A stretch of 64,000 nucleotides of DNA, taken from positions 1,116,001-1,180,000 of the forward strand of contig JARKIF010000008.1 of NCBI GenBank assembly GCA_029378245.1. Direction: 5' to 3'. Of this stretch, positions 34,201 through 45,107 are shown one piece after another; position 1 is the stretch's first letter; every line of letters starts with the position of its first letter. The notes under the pieces were generated by a model. The model was not told where the DNA came from. It searched no databases and worked only from the letters and a program-made list of their open reading frames with translations. Both the position numbers and the translations under genes were made by a program. The stretch comes from Roridomyces roridus. Lineage: Eukaryota > Basidiomycota > Agaricomycetes > Agaricales > Mycenaceae.

Positions 34201-36174
34201 TACTGATGCTGATGGCGGTGTTGCCAGCGAATTCGTCCAGAAGCTGCAATCCCTCAACTGCGAAGAACTCTGAACACGAGTTGTCTATCGAAAAGTACCT
34301 CATGAAGAGTGAGGAGGCCTTTTTCGGCAAGGTTCGCAAAGACTAAGCTGTCAAGCGCTGCCAGCATCAGGTCTTCTAACCGCGACTCCGTCTGGGGAAC
34401 CCCTTCGCCGTCGTTGTACTCGCGCCCTGATTCTCCCAACATGCAAGCAGGATTCGGCGACTACGACGCTCCATTGAACCATGACGCCGGTCCGCCTGAA
34501 GTTGTCTCCATGACGAGACTGCAGATTGCTTTGGCCCGTGAGATCGGCGGCTGGCCGCTGTACACCATCATCATTGGCCTCGGCCAGATGATCAGTGCTA
34601 CCAGTTTCCAGATTACTCTGCTCACGGGACGGAACTGGGAGGACAACCTTCAGTTATACGTCCTGGGCGGTGTGTTTTTGGCCGCGTCGTTCGTTTGGTA
34701 TCCACTCTTCCGGATGAAGCCGTCGGTTTACATCTTGTCTTTCCCTTGGGTCTTCTTTGGATTGGCGTTCTTCTTAATAGGACTGCCTTCCATTTCCACT
34801 GCCATCGTTCCGGCTCATCGTATACTCGCCAATATCGCTACATGGTGTTATGCCATTGCGTCGGCTGCATCTTTCGCATTCTTTGGTCTCAATTTCGGTG
34901 AAGAAGCGGTGCGTACAATTTTTTCATGATCACGTGTATTTTTCTCATTGTTTCCAAAGGGTGCCGCTACGGAGGTCTGGACCATGAGGGCCTGTATCGT
35001 TCAAGGATCCCAACAGATATGGGTCGCTGCTCTGTGGTACTGGGGATATACCTTGGACGGCGTGTCAGATAGCTATGTCCCTCCATGGTACATCTGCGTC
35101 ATAGTCTGGCCTCTCTCGGTTCTATCCTTCGTCTTTGCGTACCTGATGCTCTACGGCCTTCCCGGTGAGTCGATCCCTTGAATACGTGCTGTACACGGCT
35201 GACTTTGAAACAGAGTACTACCGTCAGACTCCACCGAAAGTGCCAGGATTCCTGAAGACCCTATTCCGACGGAAATTGGTTCTTTGGTTCCTTGCCTCTG
35301 AAATCTTACGCGATTATTGGCTCAGCGGAGTACGTGTCGGCTTGCACCGCTTGGACAATATATTGACGACTTGTAGCCCTACGGTCGCAATTGGACTTTC
35401 CTGTGGAGCGTCAACATTCCGAAGTGGCAGATCGCCCTTCTCGTCGTCGCCTTCTTCGTTGTCGTTTGGGCTGCCATGCTCCTTGTTCTAACACACTTCA
35501 GCAAAACTCATACTTGGCTCCTGCCCGTCTTCGCCGTCGGTCTGGGTGCTCCAAGATGGTGTCAGGTGAGTGTCCCTGTCCCAGATTCAGACGCTTGTAT
35601 TCACATTACTTTACAGATGTTGTGGGGTACATCCTCATTGGCGCTGTACATTCCATGGGCGGGCAGAGCAGGCCCCTACCTCGGCATTTCCCTTTGGCTG
35701 TGGTTGGGTGTCCTGGACGCCGTACAAGGTGTCGGACTGGGTATGATTTTGCTTCAAGTGAGAACCTTTTTGTTCGGGTGAAGCCCTTTTTTAACAACGC
35801 GTGTAGACCCTTTCTCGCCTGCACGTCTGCGCCACGCTCGCCTTTGCGCAGATCATCGGATCTGTTTGTGTCATGATCGCTCGTGCAACCGCACCCAATC
35901 GGTTAGGGCCTTCTACAGTGTTCCCTGACGCTGCCAAGTGGGACTTCTCAGACGGTCTAAAAGGTTGGTCCGTATTTGCTCTGTACATCCATCTTACTGA
36001 CATGTTCTGTCTGCAGGGAGTCCAATGGCCGAGCCCATCTTCTGGATTGCTCTCATCTGCCAATTAATCGTTGTTGTTGGGTACTTCTTCTTCTACCGCA
36101 AAGAACAGCTGGGTACGTCGTGCTATCTGCAACTCGAGGCGAATGCTAACTTGTACCCATCAGCACGCCCATAA
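28205..36174 (+). CDS. AGS1: Alpha-1,3-glucan synthase
   Basis: A very large multi-exon gene. Order: N-terminal signal peptide; GH13 alpha-amylase-like domain with I-R-I-D-K-A-T-Q (nucleophile Asp) and I-P-G-E-V-T-G (acid/base Glu); a transmembrane segment about 31885-31960; GT5 glycogen-synthase-like domain with K-I-G-G-L-G and S-R-D-E-P-F-G-L; then a C-terminal multi-pass region with about ten or more membrane helices. This is the AGS architecture. The enzyme makes cell-wall alpha-1,3-glucan at the plasma membrane (known). The linker after GT5 needs three apparent one-base insertions (near 33834, at 34260, at 34344) to stay in frame; they sum to three and restore the frame before the membrane part. 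The last exon is tiny. Confidence 0.95.
33832..34344 (+). other. Three apparent +1 frameshifts in the AGS1 linker
   Basis: Coding resemblance runs in one frame to about 33834, a second to 34260 (G in AACTGCGAAG), a third to 34344 (T in GACTAAGC), then the original phase. Too little sequence separates the last two shifts for introns. The first could also be a 40-nt cryptic intron. Sequencing or assembly error is most likely; real decay is not excluded. Confidence 0.6.
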
Positions 36175-36354
36175 TCACGATTCAATGGACTCCTTTTTTC
36201 ACTCACACTCTTTTGGTATCTTTGAACCCACGGACACATGGATTTCCACTGTCAAGCAGTTGTTACAATACGTAGAGACACGAGCGTAGAGCATTTTAGA
36301 CAGCATGCACTTACATTACATAATCTTAACCTGCATCACTCTTTCGCGATCGTC

Positions 36355-37542
36355 ATGAACTTGGGTCTGGGCGACTATGGCAGCGACAGTGAAGGCGAAA
36401 GCGACCATGACTCGAAGCCCTTTGCGCCCCCTCCTCCGAAACAAAAGCGGGCACCCAAGAAGGTCACCATTGGCCTTCCGACTCTCAAACATGTAGACGA
36501 TGAAGAAGCAGACTTGCCACCGGAGCGCCCTGCCAAGAAGCCGCGGCTAGAGGCGGGCGCGGGGATGTCCTCTTTGATGAATATGCTCCCTGCGCCGAAG
36601 CAGAAGAATCCGGTGGTCCCAGCTGCTCCCGAGAGGGTGCTCGGAGGGGGTGGTGGACCTGGACTGGTGTTTAACACGTCTAGGCAACCTACAGCAGACA
36701 CGGAAGACTTTTCACAGGCGGAGTCGTCGACGGCCTTGTTTCGTCCAACGTCTGTAGGCAAAGGCCGGTCCAACATTTCTGTCGAGGAAGGAAGCACCAA
36801 GGCTCCTCCTCGAATTGCAGCTCCTGCGGTCGATTTCTTTTCATTGGGTTAGCACGTTATTCATTCGCTTGAATGCATAAACTCAATCTGTCTAGGCTCC
36901 AGTACACCTTCGAACAGAGTCGCCTCTTCTTCATCCGCTCCATCCCTTCCTACACTATCCTCCGCTCCAGTGATTCCCACATTTGAACCCCCAGAGCCAA
37001 CACCGACCGATCCGTATCCAGGCTACTACACCCTCCCGTCTGGCCAATGGGCTGCCCACGAGCCCGAGTATTATGCCAAGTTTGCAAAAAGTGGCAGGCT
37101 GAATATGACGCGCATGTACGGGCGCTGGAGAAAGGGCAGGTCAAAGGGTTCGAGGAGCTGGATAAGGCGGCTGTCGAAGAGGTCGATGCTATGAAGGAGA
37201 TGGAAAAGGCCTAAACGGGAGGTGCAAGAGCGGGAGGCCAGGAAGGCAGGTCACGAGAGGATCGGATGGTGTCCCCGCTGCGCCGAACATAAAGCTGACG
37301 GTGAGTAGACGACAATTGGGCGCTACCGTGCTCATTTCCGTAAAGGCTTCCAAGCAGAGTGGAATTGCACGCTCGAGACATCAGCTCGCGACCATGTTAC
37401 ACGAGGCTTACTCGAACAGAGAGGCACTCGAGGACAAAATTGCCGAGGGACGACGCAATCGCAAGGAAGCGGGCAACAAATACGGTGCGTCTTTAACGTT
37501 CCTGTCGACGGCAAGGCTCATTTTCACATTCTAGGCTTCTGA
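36355..37542 (+). CDS. PRCC-like protein (proline-rich, MAD2B-interacting family)
   Basis: N-terminal G-L-G-D-Y-G-S-D-S acidic lead, Pro/Lys-rich middle, then Y-P-G-Y-Y-T-L-P-S-G-Q-W and a conserved C-terminus with Q-L-G-A-T-V-L-I-S, S-R-H-Q-L-A-T-M-L and G-R-R-N-R-K-E-A-G-N-K-Y-G-F. This is the PRCC C-terminal signature. The last intron (about 37488-37534) splices to G-F-stop, as expected. Three frame breaks are needed: an A-run one base short (37086-37090), an extra T at 37212 creating TAA, and another shift near 37264. Human PRCC is tied to mRNA processing and MAD2B; a fungal role is unclear. Confidence 0.75.
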
Positions 37543-37643
37543 ATTTCGTAGTTGTATAATATGTATATTAGAACTACAAAGCGATAATGATACAGACTGG
37601 TCGCCGACAAGAAATATGATATGTGCACAACGCGAAGACCCTT

Positions 37644-38345
<702 letters not shown>

Positions 38346-38346
38346 G

Positions 38347-38364
38347 GATGGTAGTGGTTGAGGT
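38347..38364 (-). promoter_or_regulatory. 18-nt leader element shared by both H2B genes
   Basis: ACCTCAACCACTACCATC lies just upstream of the start codon (one base away) on the minus strand, and again at 44238-44255 before copy 2. Probably a conserved 5' UTR from the duplication rather than an independent operator. Confidence 0.6.
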
Positions 38365-38430
38365 TAAAGAGGTGTTCTGTCAACAACGCGATACAACGCG
38401 AGTGCTTTAAACGATCTTTCACGTGATCGA

Positions 38431-39629
38431 CTACACAAGCGTAATGCTACCAGTCATTCCCACTGTGCCTTCCTGGTCTACACACCACAAGGTCGCCGTC
38501 TGCGCGTCTACCCATGACCCCTTGAAAGTCAATTGGCGCCCCACAATTATCGGATTGCGCGCCCTGTATTCGAAATGGGCAATCTGAGCATTGGGTTTGT
38601 GGAAAACGGCAGTTTCCAGCAGCATAAGCGCGGTCAAGGGGCCGTGGACCAGTCTTTCTGTGCGAGAAGGTTAAGCGGTCAAGAGAGATGAGAAGTAATA
38701 CAAACCTGGGTACCCGCGTTTGAGCTGAGCCCAATCCTTGTCAAGGTGGATGAGATGAGCATTGAACATTAGCGCGGAGAACCGGAAGAGCGTGGTCAAG
38801 GACGGAGTGAAAGTGAAGGAAAAATCGGCCGAGGAGGGTATATTCTTGACTAAATCGCAGTTCAAATCTGGAAGACAACGAGCTAGCACATCTCCTCACC
38901 AGCTCGAGGAACATTGCTTGGAGAAACCGACTCGGCGACATAGACATGAGATCTTTCCTCCGTAATCGACGGCTGGTTGTGCCCGTGTTTTGTGAAAGAT
39001 ATCTTCTGGGTCACAAATACCATCGGATTATCCGTGTCAAGGCCCTTCTTTTCGACCGAGCCAAAGGTGGACGTCGACGTGACTTTGTCGCCAATGAGAA
39101 TAGGATGTGCTGCATTCCACGAAATCCGCCCAGATGCCCACATCCGCCTCGTAAAGGGCTCGGGTGGGCCGAACTCGACCGCCCCGTCTGTTCCGTCCGT
39201 TGCAAGCTGACTCTCTGGAGTGCGAGCATGGAAGAAACCCAAGTGCCAGCCATATCCGACGGGATCAGAGAGCTGGGGCTCCTTGTAGCTCCTTCGACTT
39301 CCGTCGCGCGTGGGCAGGGTAATACAGAGATCAGAGACGCGCTCAACGCTGAATGTGTCCTTTAGCACGAGCTTTTTCGGAGCAGCGATGTAGTCGTCGA
39401 GGGCTTGAATGTCAGCCGACTTGAGGGAAGAATAGCAGCGTTTCTGAAGAAGGCGTAGTGCTTGGATTTCAGTCGACTCGAGGGAGGAGTAGCAGCGTTT
39501 ATGAAGCAGGCGTAGGGCTTGAGCCATCGTGGAGGCGACTGAGAAGAAGGGCTTGTCATGGGAGCGAATTGGGAGCGAATGGGATCGTGTGCCGCGGCGA
39601 AGGTGGCATCTGATCAGTGTCGCCATCAT
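38431..39629 (-). CDS. HTD2-like mitochondrial 3-hydroxyacyl-thioester dehydratase (MaoC/hot-dog)
   Basis: An Arg/Ser-rich, mitochondrial-type N-terminus, then a hot-dog N-domain with D-P-V-G-Y-G-W-H-L, R-R-M-W-A-S-G and a later F-N-A-H-L-I-H-L-D segment, and C-terminal H-G-P-L-T-A-L-M-L-L-E. This is the fungal HTD2/mesaconyl-CoA-hydratase-like arrangement. HTD2 acts in mitochondrial type II fatty-acid synthesis (known). The presequence region contains a 57-bp in-frame direct repeat encoding A-L-R-L-L-x-K-R-C-Y-S-S-L twice (about 39408-39521). An in-frame ATG near 39524 is an alternative start. The gene starts 72 bp from the divergent SDR gene. Confidence 0.82.
39408..39521 (-). repeat. 57-bp tandem repeat within the HTD2-like presequence
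   Basis: Two 57-nt units, in frame, encode 19-residue copies with Arg, Leu and Ser. A third, degenerate start (Q-A-L) follows. The duplication lengthens the presequence rather than the hot-dog domain. Confidence 0.75.
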
Positions 39630-39701
39630 TGAACCTCTCTCTTCCAGCTAACTGCAATACTCTGGAGCGCTCTCGAAAATACTTCAGTGAACCTTTGTGT
39701 C

Positions 39702-40980
39702 ATGGCAACATTGAGCACAGATTCGTGCGACGCGGCCATTGCCGCTCTGGAACATATCATGGCTCACGGCATGGGAGGTCTCCCCATGGAAAAGGGAACT
39801 CGCATAAGAATGCTTGCCAAAGACATCGGAGCAGGCCGTTATTACAAGCCAGGAGTCCCTATGAAAATGTTCTCCCGCTGCTATATCTGGTACTATTCCT
39901 CAGCTTTCCACCACTCTGCTCTCTCTTATGTTGCCTGCAGCCGACGCCAACGGGAATACGACATCACGCCCGACTCGCCGGCTCTCTGTGCCGAGTGTCG
40001 AACTTTCAACGCGGCCAGGCGTGCTGACATCGCCGTTCCCGATCTCTTCGCCGGCAAGACGGCACTGGTCACAGGTGCTCGCATAAACTTGGGCTTCAGT
40101 GTTGCGCTTGCTCTCTTACGCGGAGGCGCCTCTCTCGTGATCGCCACGACTCGATTCCCTGAGGATGCCCTCCGTCGGTATATCCTCGAGTCTGATTTCG
40201 CTTCGTGGTGCTCTCGCTTGAACATACTCCAAGCCGACTTTACGTCCCCTAGCTCTATCGAGTCTGCGATCAAGACAATTCACAGACTTTGCAACGGACG
40301 CCTAGATATCCTGATCAACAATGCGGCGCAGACGGTGCCTATACCGGCCGAGGAACATCAACGACTCATCGGAGGCGAGGAACAGCTGGTGCCTACGGAC
40401 CACCACGCGCTGTCGGTCATAGACAAGTCTTTGGTCACCGCGAGCAACACAAACAGCTGGGAGGCGCGCTACAATGAGTTTTCATACCGAGAACTTCTGG
40501 ATGTGCTTGCGGTCAACGCAGTCTGCCCCTTCATTCTGATCAGGGAATTGATTGAGCTCATGATGCACGATGAACCCACGCACGTCGTCAACGTCTCTTC
40601 ACGAGAGGGTATGTTCGAAAGGGAGGGGGGACGCCGAACGGCTCACCACGTCCATACCAACATGTACCTCGTTCATTTTCACGTTTTTCTCCTTCCTGAC
40701 GCCTTTTAGGGCGAAAGCAGCCCTGAATATGTGCACACAAACTCTGGCAGAAGAGTTCAAGGCACAGCACGTCTACATCAACAGTGTCGACCCAGGCTAC
40801 TTGAGCCATCAACACAGTATTTCTCATAACGGCAAAGAGGGAGTGAGAGAATACGACGTGCCTCTGACGTGGGCTGATGGTGCTGCCCGCGTTCTCCATC
40901 CGATCATCCAGAAACGGTTGGTCACTGGTTCGTTTTTCAAGGATTATACGGAACGAGACTGGAAAAATGGTTGGTTGTAA
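39702..40980 (+). CDS. Zinc-ribbon-linked atypical SDR oxidoreductase
   Basis: Three exons. An N-terminal ~55-residue domain leads into C-Y-I-C (60-63) and C-A-E-C (79-82), a C-x2-C-x15-C-x2-C zinc-ribbon-like site formed across the first splice. Then comes a Rossmann SDR domain: T-G-A-R-I-N-L-G (cofactor loop), N-N-A-A, V-N-V-S-S (catalytic Ser). The expected YxxxK reads T-N-M-A-K across the second splice (about 40647-40709), so the Tyr is replaced by Thr while Lys stays. The C-terminus has D-P-G-Y-L. I recall a family combining the C-x2-C pairs with this type of SDR, but no substrate. It ends 36 bp from the convergent kinase gene. Confidence 0.75.
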
Positions 40981-41016
40981 GGTGTAGTCCATGTTACGGG
41001 TATATATATAGTGCTT

Positions 41017-43065
41017 TCAAGCCTTGGATCCTGATTTACGCGCAAATTCCGCAGCGTAGTATCCATAGGGAGACAATACACTACCGAGTCCTTGATGAGT
41101 CTCCACTTGAAATTCTTCGAATGGAAATATTTCGCCTGGTAGCGTGTGGGTTGGTACCTGAAGCTTTGAGGTTCACATTACTCACCATCCACAGCAAAGT
41201 TCCCTTTCGGCGCGAGCGGCTTGACTCGGTAAGCATGTGCTTTGATATAAGATTGCTGGCGAGGGATGAATGTCTCAACCTGGATGAAAGGGTCCGAAAG
41301 ACTTACAGAGGGATCCCAGTACATGACGCCTTTCGGTGCCTGGGAAGTCCTTAGTAATGGGCAAGGAAGAGGACACGGTTGCCTACTTCACCAAAACCGG
41401 CCAGGAGATTTGCTCGGGACGACTGCAACGCGTTTAGACGAGTCGGATTATTGAGAGGAAACTTACCACTCGGTGTGCCACGATGTCGATAAGGCCGTCA
41501 TCTGCTAAAGAAACTGGGAATGCCTTTTGGAAGATTATCAAAGAGCCTGTGGTACGGGGTGTCGTTTACCATGTAATCTCTGGAACAAATCTGGGCATCT
41601 GTGATCATCCAAGTTCAGAAGATCCTCACCTCCCCACGTACGGCCCCTTTCCTGCAAAGACGTAGAGCAGAGGATCCTCGAAAATTGTCCAACCGTCACT
41701 GTCGGTCGAATGAATATTTCAGTGGAGGGAGGGAGGTGTCATCCGTTTCGGCACTCGTCTGGGGAAGAACTGCGTCGTCTCCCTTCTTGTCGTTTCCGCG
41801 TCGTTTTTGCATCATATCATACATCTTGTCCTTGTCAGTCTCCGAGTCGACTGCTCTGTAGGATAGTTGCACAGGACATGGTTTGAATTGGATCACTATA
41901 TGCTGCGTCAGGCAAAAAAAACACGAGACAACGAGAGATCGCGTACAGCCTTTAACCAATCCAACTGTGAACCTGATTTCTCCCATCCAACGCAGATGTT
42001 CCGTTCCGATGTCCAAGTCTGCGATCAAGCCCATACCTTGCGACATGAACGATATCGTGCGTTTGCCGCCCTTGAAATCCATGGGTTTGACGTGAAAAGA
42101 GATGATGATGCATACCTGGGTCAGTGAAAAGAGGTCGACGTTCATAGGGAGACCTTTGACAACATTCAGCGCCGCCGCAGATACATCAAACCCGTCCTGC
42201 ATGCCGGTCAGTTCCTTTTGCATCTTGGTCTGGAGAAATGGCCTTTCATCCATTCCCAATAAATTCAATGACAAAGCGTTGCCGGTTCCTGTTGGAATTG
42301 GTGCCAACGGGATGCGGAACGCTTTTATGGGTTGTTCATGGTGAGCGAATCCGTTCAGAACCTCGTGTATCAGCCCATCCCCTGAGACTATCACCATCGC
42401 ATCATAGTCCAGAGATGTGCTTTTCGCGATTTCGTACGCGTGCCCGCCCCGCGTCGTATCTAACGCGTGTTAATCGAGTATCTCCAGAGTAGATTCTGTG
42501 GGCGCACGAATAACATCGAGGGTGCATTGCGCAGTGCGCAATATTGGCTCGACCGTTTTGTTGAAGATGGCGACGCCTTTTTTCTACCAGAAAGCTCGGG
42601 GCGGTGAAGTAGCACGAGACAGAATCCATACTGTACCACCATAAGGGTTGATAATAACCTTTAACCGCCGGCCACGCTTGGCCCCGATGCCTGAAAATGT
42701 AAGGCCCATTTTGGGGGCGGCAGCGGTAATGCAGACCTTGGTATGCCATATGCATGAGGGTTTCTATCCAAGCGTCTAACACGGCGTCCTCTGCCTCTGC
42801 TTCAAGTGTCCCGACGATGTGGGTAAGAGACATTGGGCCCTTCTTCTTGTTCCGCCCGACATATGAGACGTGCAAAGTGCGCCCGTCGCGGCGAACAGCA
42901 ATGACTTGGCGTATAGGAATGAGGCGGCCTGGAAACAGTATTGGTAGGCAATTGGGTCAAAGTGAGTGGTGCCAACCATCTGAGACGGTGAGCCCGGCAT
43001 CGTTGTAGCTGAGAGTGGTCAACTTCTGGGCTGTACCCACGCGAAACTGGACGCGCAGAGACATC
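41017..43065 (-). CDS. Sphingoid long-chain base kinase (LCB4/5-like)
   Basis: About eight exons. After an N-terminal region (R-D-G-R-T-L-H-V-S-Y and others) come the DAGK-catalytic motifs: I-I-N-P-Y-G-G-K, D-Y-D-A-M-V-I-V-S-G-D-G-L-I-H-E-V-L-N-G, and P-I-P-T-G-T-G-N-A-L. The C-terminal part has D-G-W and G-P-Y-V-G plus A-D-D-G-L-I-D-I-V, then V-E-T-H. Splices near 42735-42770, 42600-42650 and 42475-42520 join the motifs in frame. The enzyme phosphorylates sphingosine or phytosphingosine at ER/membranes (known), a sphingolipid-signalling step. Its start is about 43 bp from the next gene's nominal start. Confidence 0.88.
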
Positions 43066-43107
43066 CCGCCGCAGCAACTATTTGGCGATATCATTATTGA
43101 CATAATA

Positions 43108-44026
43108 ATGTCTGTCCACTCCGTCGCAGCGTCCTGGCTTTGGCTCTGGAAACGAGCTGTATGACCGTAGTCGCCCGTCCTACCAGTCCTCGGCCCTGGC
43201 TCACATGCGCCATGCTGTCAAGCATTCCCCTCCTCTCAATGTTGTCGAGTACGCCTTCTTTCGGCGCATCGGACTTGTGACTCTATATTCGCTAGAATCG
43301 GCGCTGGGACTGGTATCTTTACTCGTGCCTTACTGGCCCATCCCGACTGGGCCTCTGACTTGAACCAACTCCAAGTCTTTGAGCCCAGCGAAGGAATGCG
43401 CGATGTTTTCTCCAAGACGGTATCCGATCCACGCATCTCCCTCTTTGCGGGTACTTTCCAACAAACCAGTGTCGAAACTGGCTGGGCGGACGTTGTCATC
43501 ATCGCTCAGGCTTTCCACTGGTGTCCCGACTTTGCTCTTGCCGCGAAAGAAATAGAACGGATTCTCAAGCCAGGAGGCGTGTTGTGCCTTATCTGGAATC
43601 TTGAAGCCAGGTATGCACCCAGGCATCCCGACGGTGCTCTCTGAAACGGGACCCGCAGAGACGCAGCGAAATGGGTTGCCGACGTCCGGGATCGTATTGA
43701 GATGTACGAAAAGGGCTCTCCGCAATACCGTCTTGGTCTCTGGCGCCAGTTCTTTGAACTGCAAGAGTACCAAACCGCGTTCGGAGCCTCCCGAGGAGCA
43801 CTCGACTGGCTTGTACTCGATCCCCACCTCCCCAGAGCGTGTCGTGGACCGGGCATTCAGTAAGAGCTACATGACACTCTTAACGGCGGAGGAAAAGGCC
43901 AACGTGCGGGGCGATATTATTGGTATCTTGAACCGAGAAGGTGCGGAGAAGGTGTGGATTGACGAGACTGCCGGTGTCTTTGAATATCCTTACAAGACTG
44001 ATGTAGTTGTCTGTCGCAAGAAATAA
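43108..44026 (+). CDS. SAM-dependent methyltransferase (class I, with one frame break)
   Basis: The SAM-binding motif I is I-G-A-G-T-G-I-F-T-R, formed across an intron at about 43250-43304. It is followed by an acidic motif II, A-D-V-V-I-I-A-Q-A-F-H-W, and L-K-P-G-G-V-L-C-L-I-W. The C-terminal half contains E-P-P-E-E-H and V-W-I-D-E-T. It resembles fungal Crg1-like or UbiE-type class I methyltransferases; the substrate is unknown. One apparent extra base at about 43783-43784 (GG) shifts the frame before the C-terminus. The first ~30 codons are uncertain, because the reading frame at the ATG does not join the next block. Confidence 0.72.
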
Positions 44027-44256
44027 TAGTGTTTACCTTGTTTACATATTGAATCTGTCTCCGCTGCATCTGTAGCCAAGCCGTACCACTGAAAAGCTCT
44101 CCGCGCCGGACCAAGCGGCAAATAAACGAGATAAGATAAGAGTGTGTGTTTGTTGACGCGACGCGTTTGTTTTGTTGATTGAACAGCGGAGTTTGAATCC
44201 TGCTTTATTAGGCACCACCGCGAGCAATCCCTCTCTCACCTCAACCACTACCATCT
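44027..44256 (+). promoter_or_regulatory. Upstream region of H2B copy 2
   Basis: 230 bp, including GACGCGACGCG near 44156-44166 and the shared 18-nt leader at 44238-44255. No gene. No clear TATA box. Confidence 0.4.
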
Positions 44257-44954
44257 ATGGCACCCAAGGTCCTGGTCCTGGTCCACTTGCCCTTCACACT
44301 CTCATACTTGATTTCAGCCCGCATCCACTGCCGGAAAGGCCCCCGCATCCACCGCAGGCAAGGCTCCCGCCAAGGTATGTGGCTCGCTCTTGGATTCGAC
44401 GACGCGTCGCTCATCTTGAGTCGCAGTCTGAGGGCTCCAAGGCGGGCAAGAAGACTGCCACCAAGAAGTCTGCCGCGCCTGCAGCCGACGGCGAGAAGAA
44501 GAAGCGCAAGAAGGCTCGCAAGGAGACTTACTCGTCCTACATCTACAAGGGTGCGTGTGGCGTTCGTCTACGGTTGGCGTGGCTGACAACGCGTGCTAGT
44601 CCTCAAGCAAGTGCACCCCGACACCGGTATCTCCAACAAGGCCATGGCCATCCTCAACTCTTTCGTCAACGACATCTTTGAGCGTATCGCTACGGAGGCT
44701 TCCAGTATGTGATTGTCCTCGCTGTCATGCAGACCCTGAACCTCTTCCATCAGAGCTCGCGCAGTACTCGAAGAAGTCGACCATCTCGTCGCGTGAGATT
44801 CAGACCAGTGTCCGTCTGATCCTGCCTGGTGAACTCGCCAAGCACGCTATCAGCGAAGGTGCGTAGCCGGCCTTCGTCCTTGTCCAACCATTCAACTCTT
44901 TCCACAGGCACGAAATCCGTCACTAAGTTCTCATCCGCAACGACCACCAAGTAG
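44257..44954 (+). CDS. HTB2: Histone H2B, copy 2 (inverted relative to copy 1)
   Basis: Same protein as copy 1 except S-A-T-T-T-K against S-A-T-A-T-K at the C-terminus. It has the same intron positions (after M-A-P-K, after A-P-A-K, within Y-I-Y-K, in E-A-S and in S-E-G). The GACGACGCGTCGCTC stretch of intron 2 is shared, so introns are conserved too. The two copies point towards each other, about 5.9 kb apart. The 5' leader ACCTCAACCACTACCATC is shared. No neighbouring H2A, unlike the common fungal H2A-H2B pair. Confidence 0.97.
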
Positions 44955-45107
44955 GGGTGTTTGGACGACTTGGTTGCATTATCTTATTATCTCTTGTCCG
45001 CGGGCATTTACCTGTACCATTACTCTGTTCCAATCCATATTGTGCATGTACCAAGTGTCCGGAGCTCTGAGGCCTGAAGCTGATGGTGCAAACAAACGCG
45101 TCTTGAC

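Noticed and set aside
44160..44215. tRNA-like T-arm string (GTTTGAATCC)
   Set aside because: No matching acceptor, D or anticodon stems around it; it lies in the H2B upstream region.
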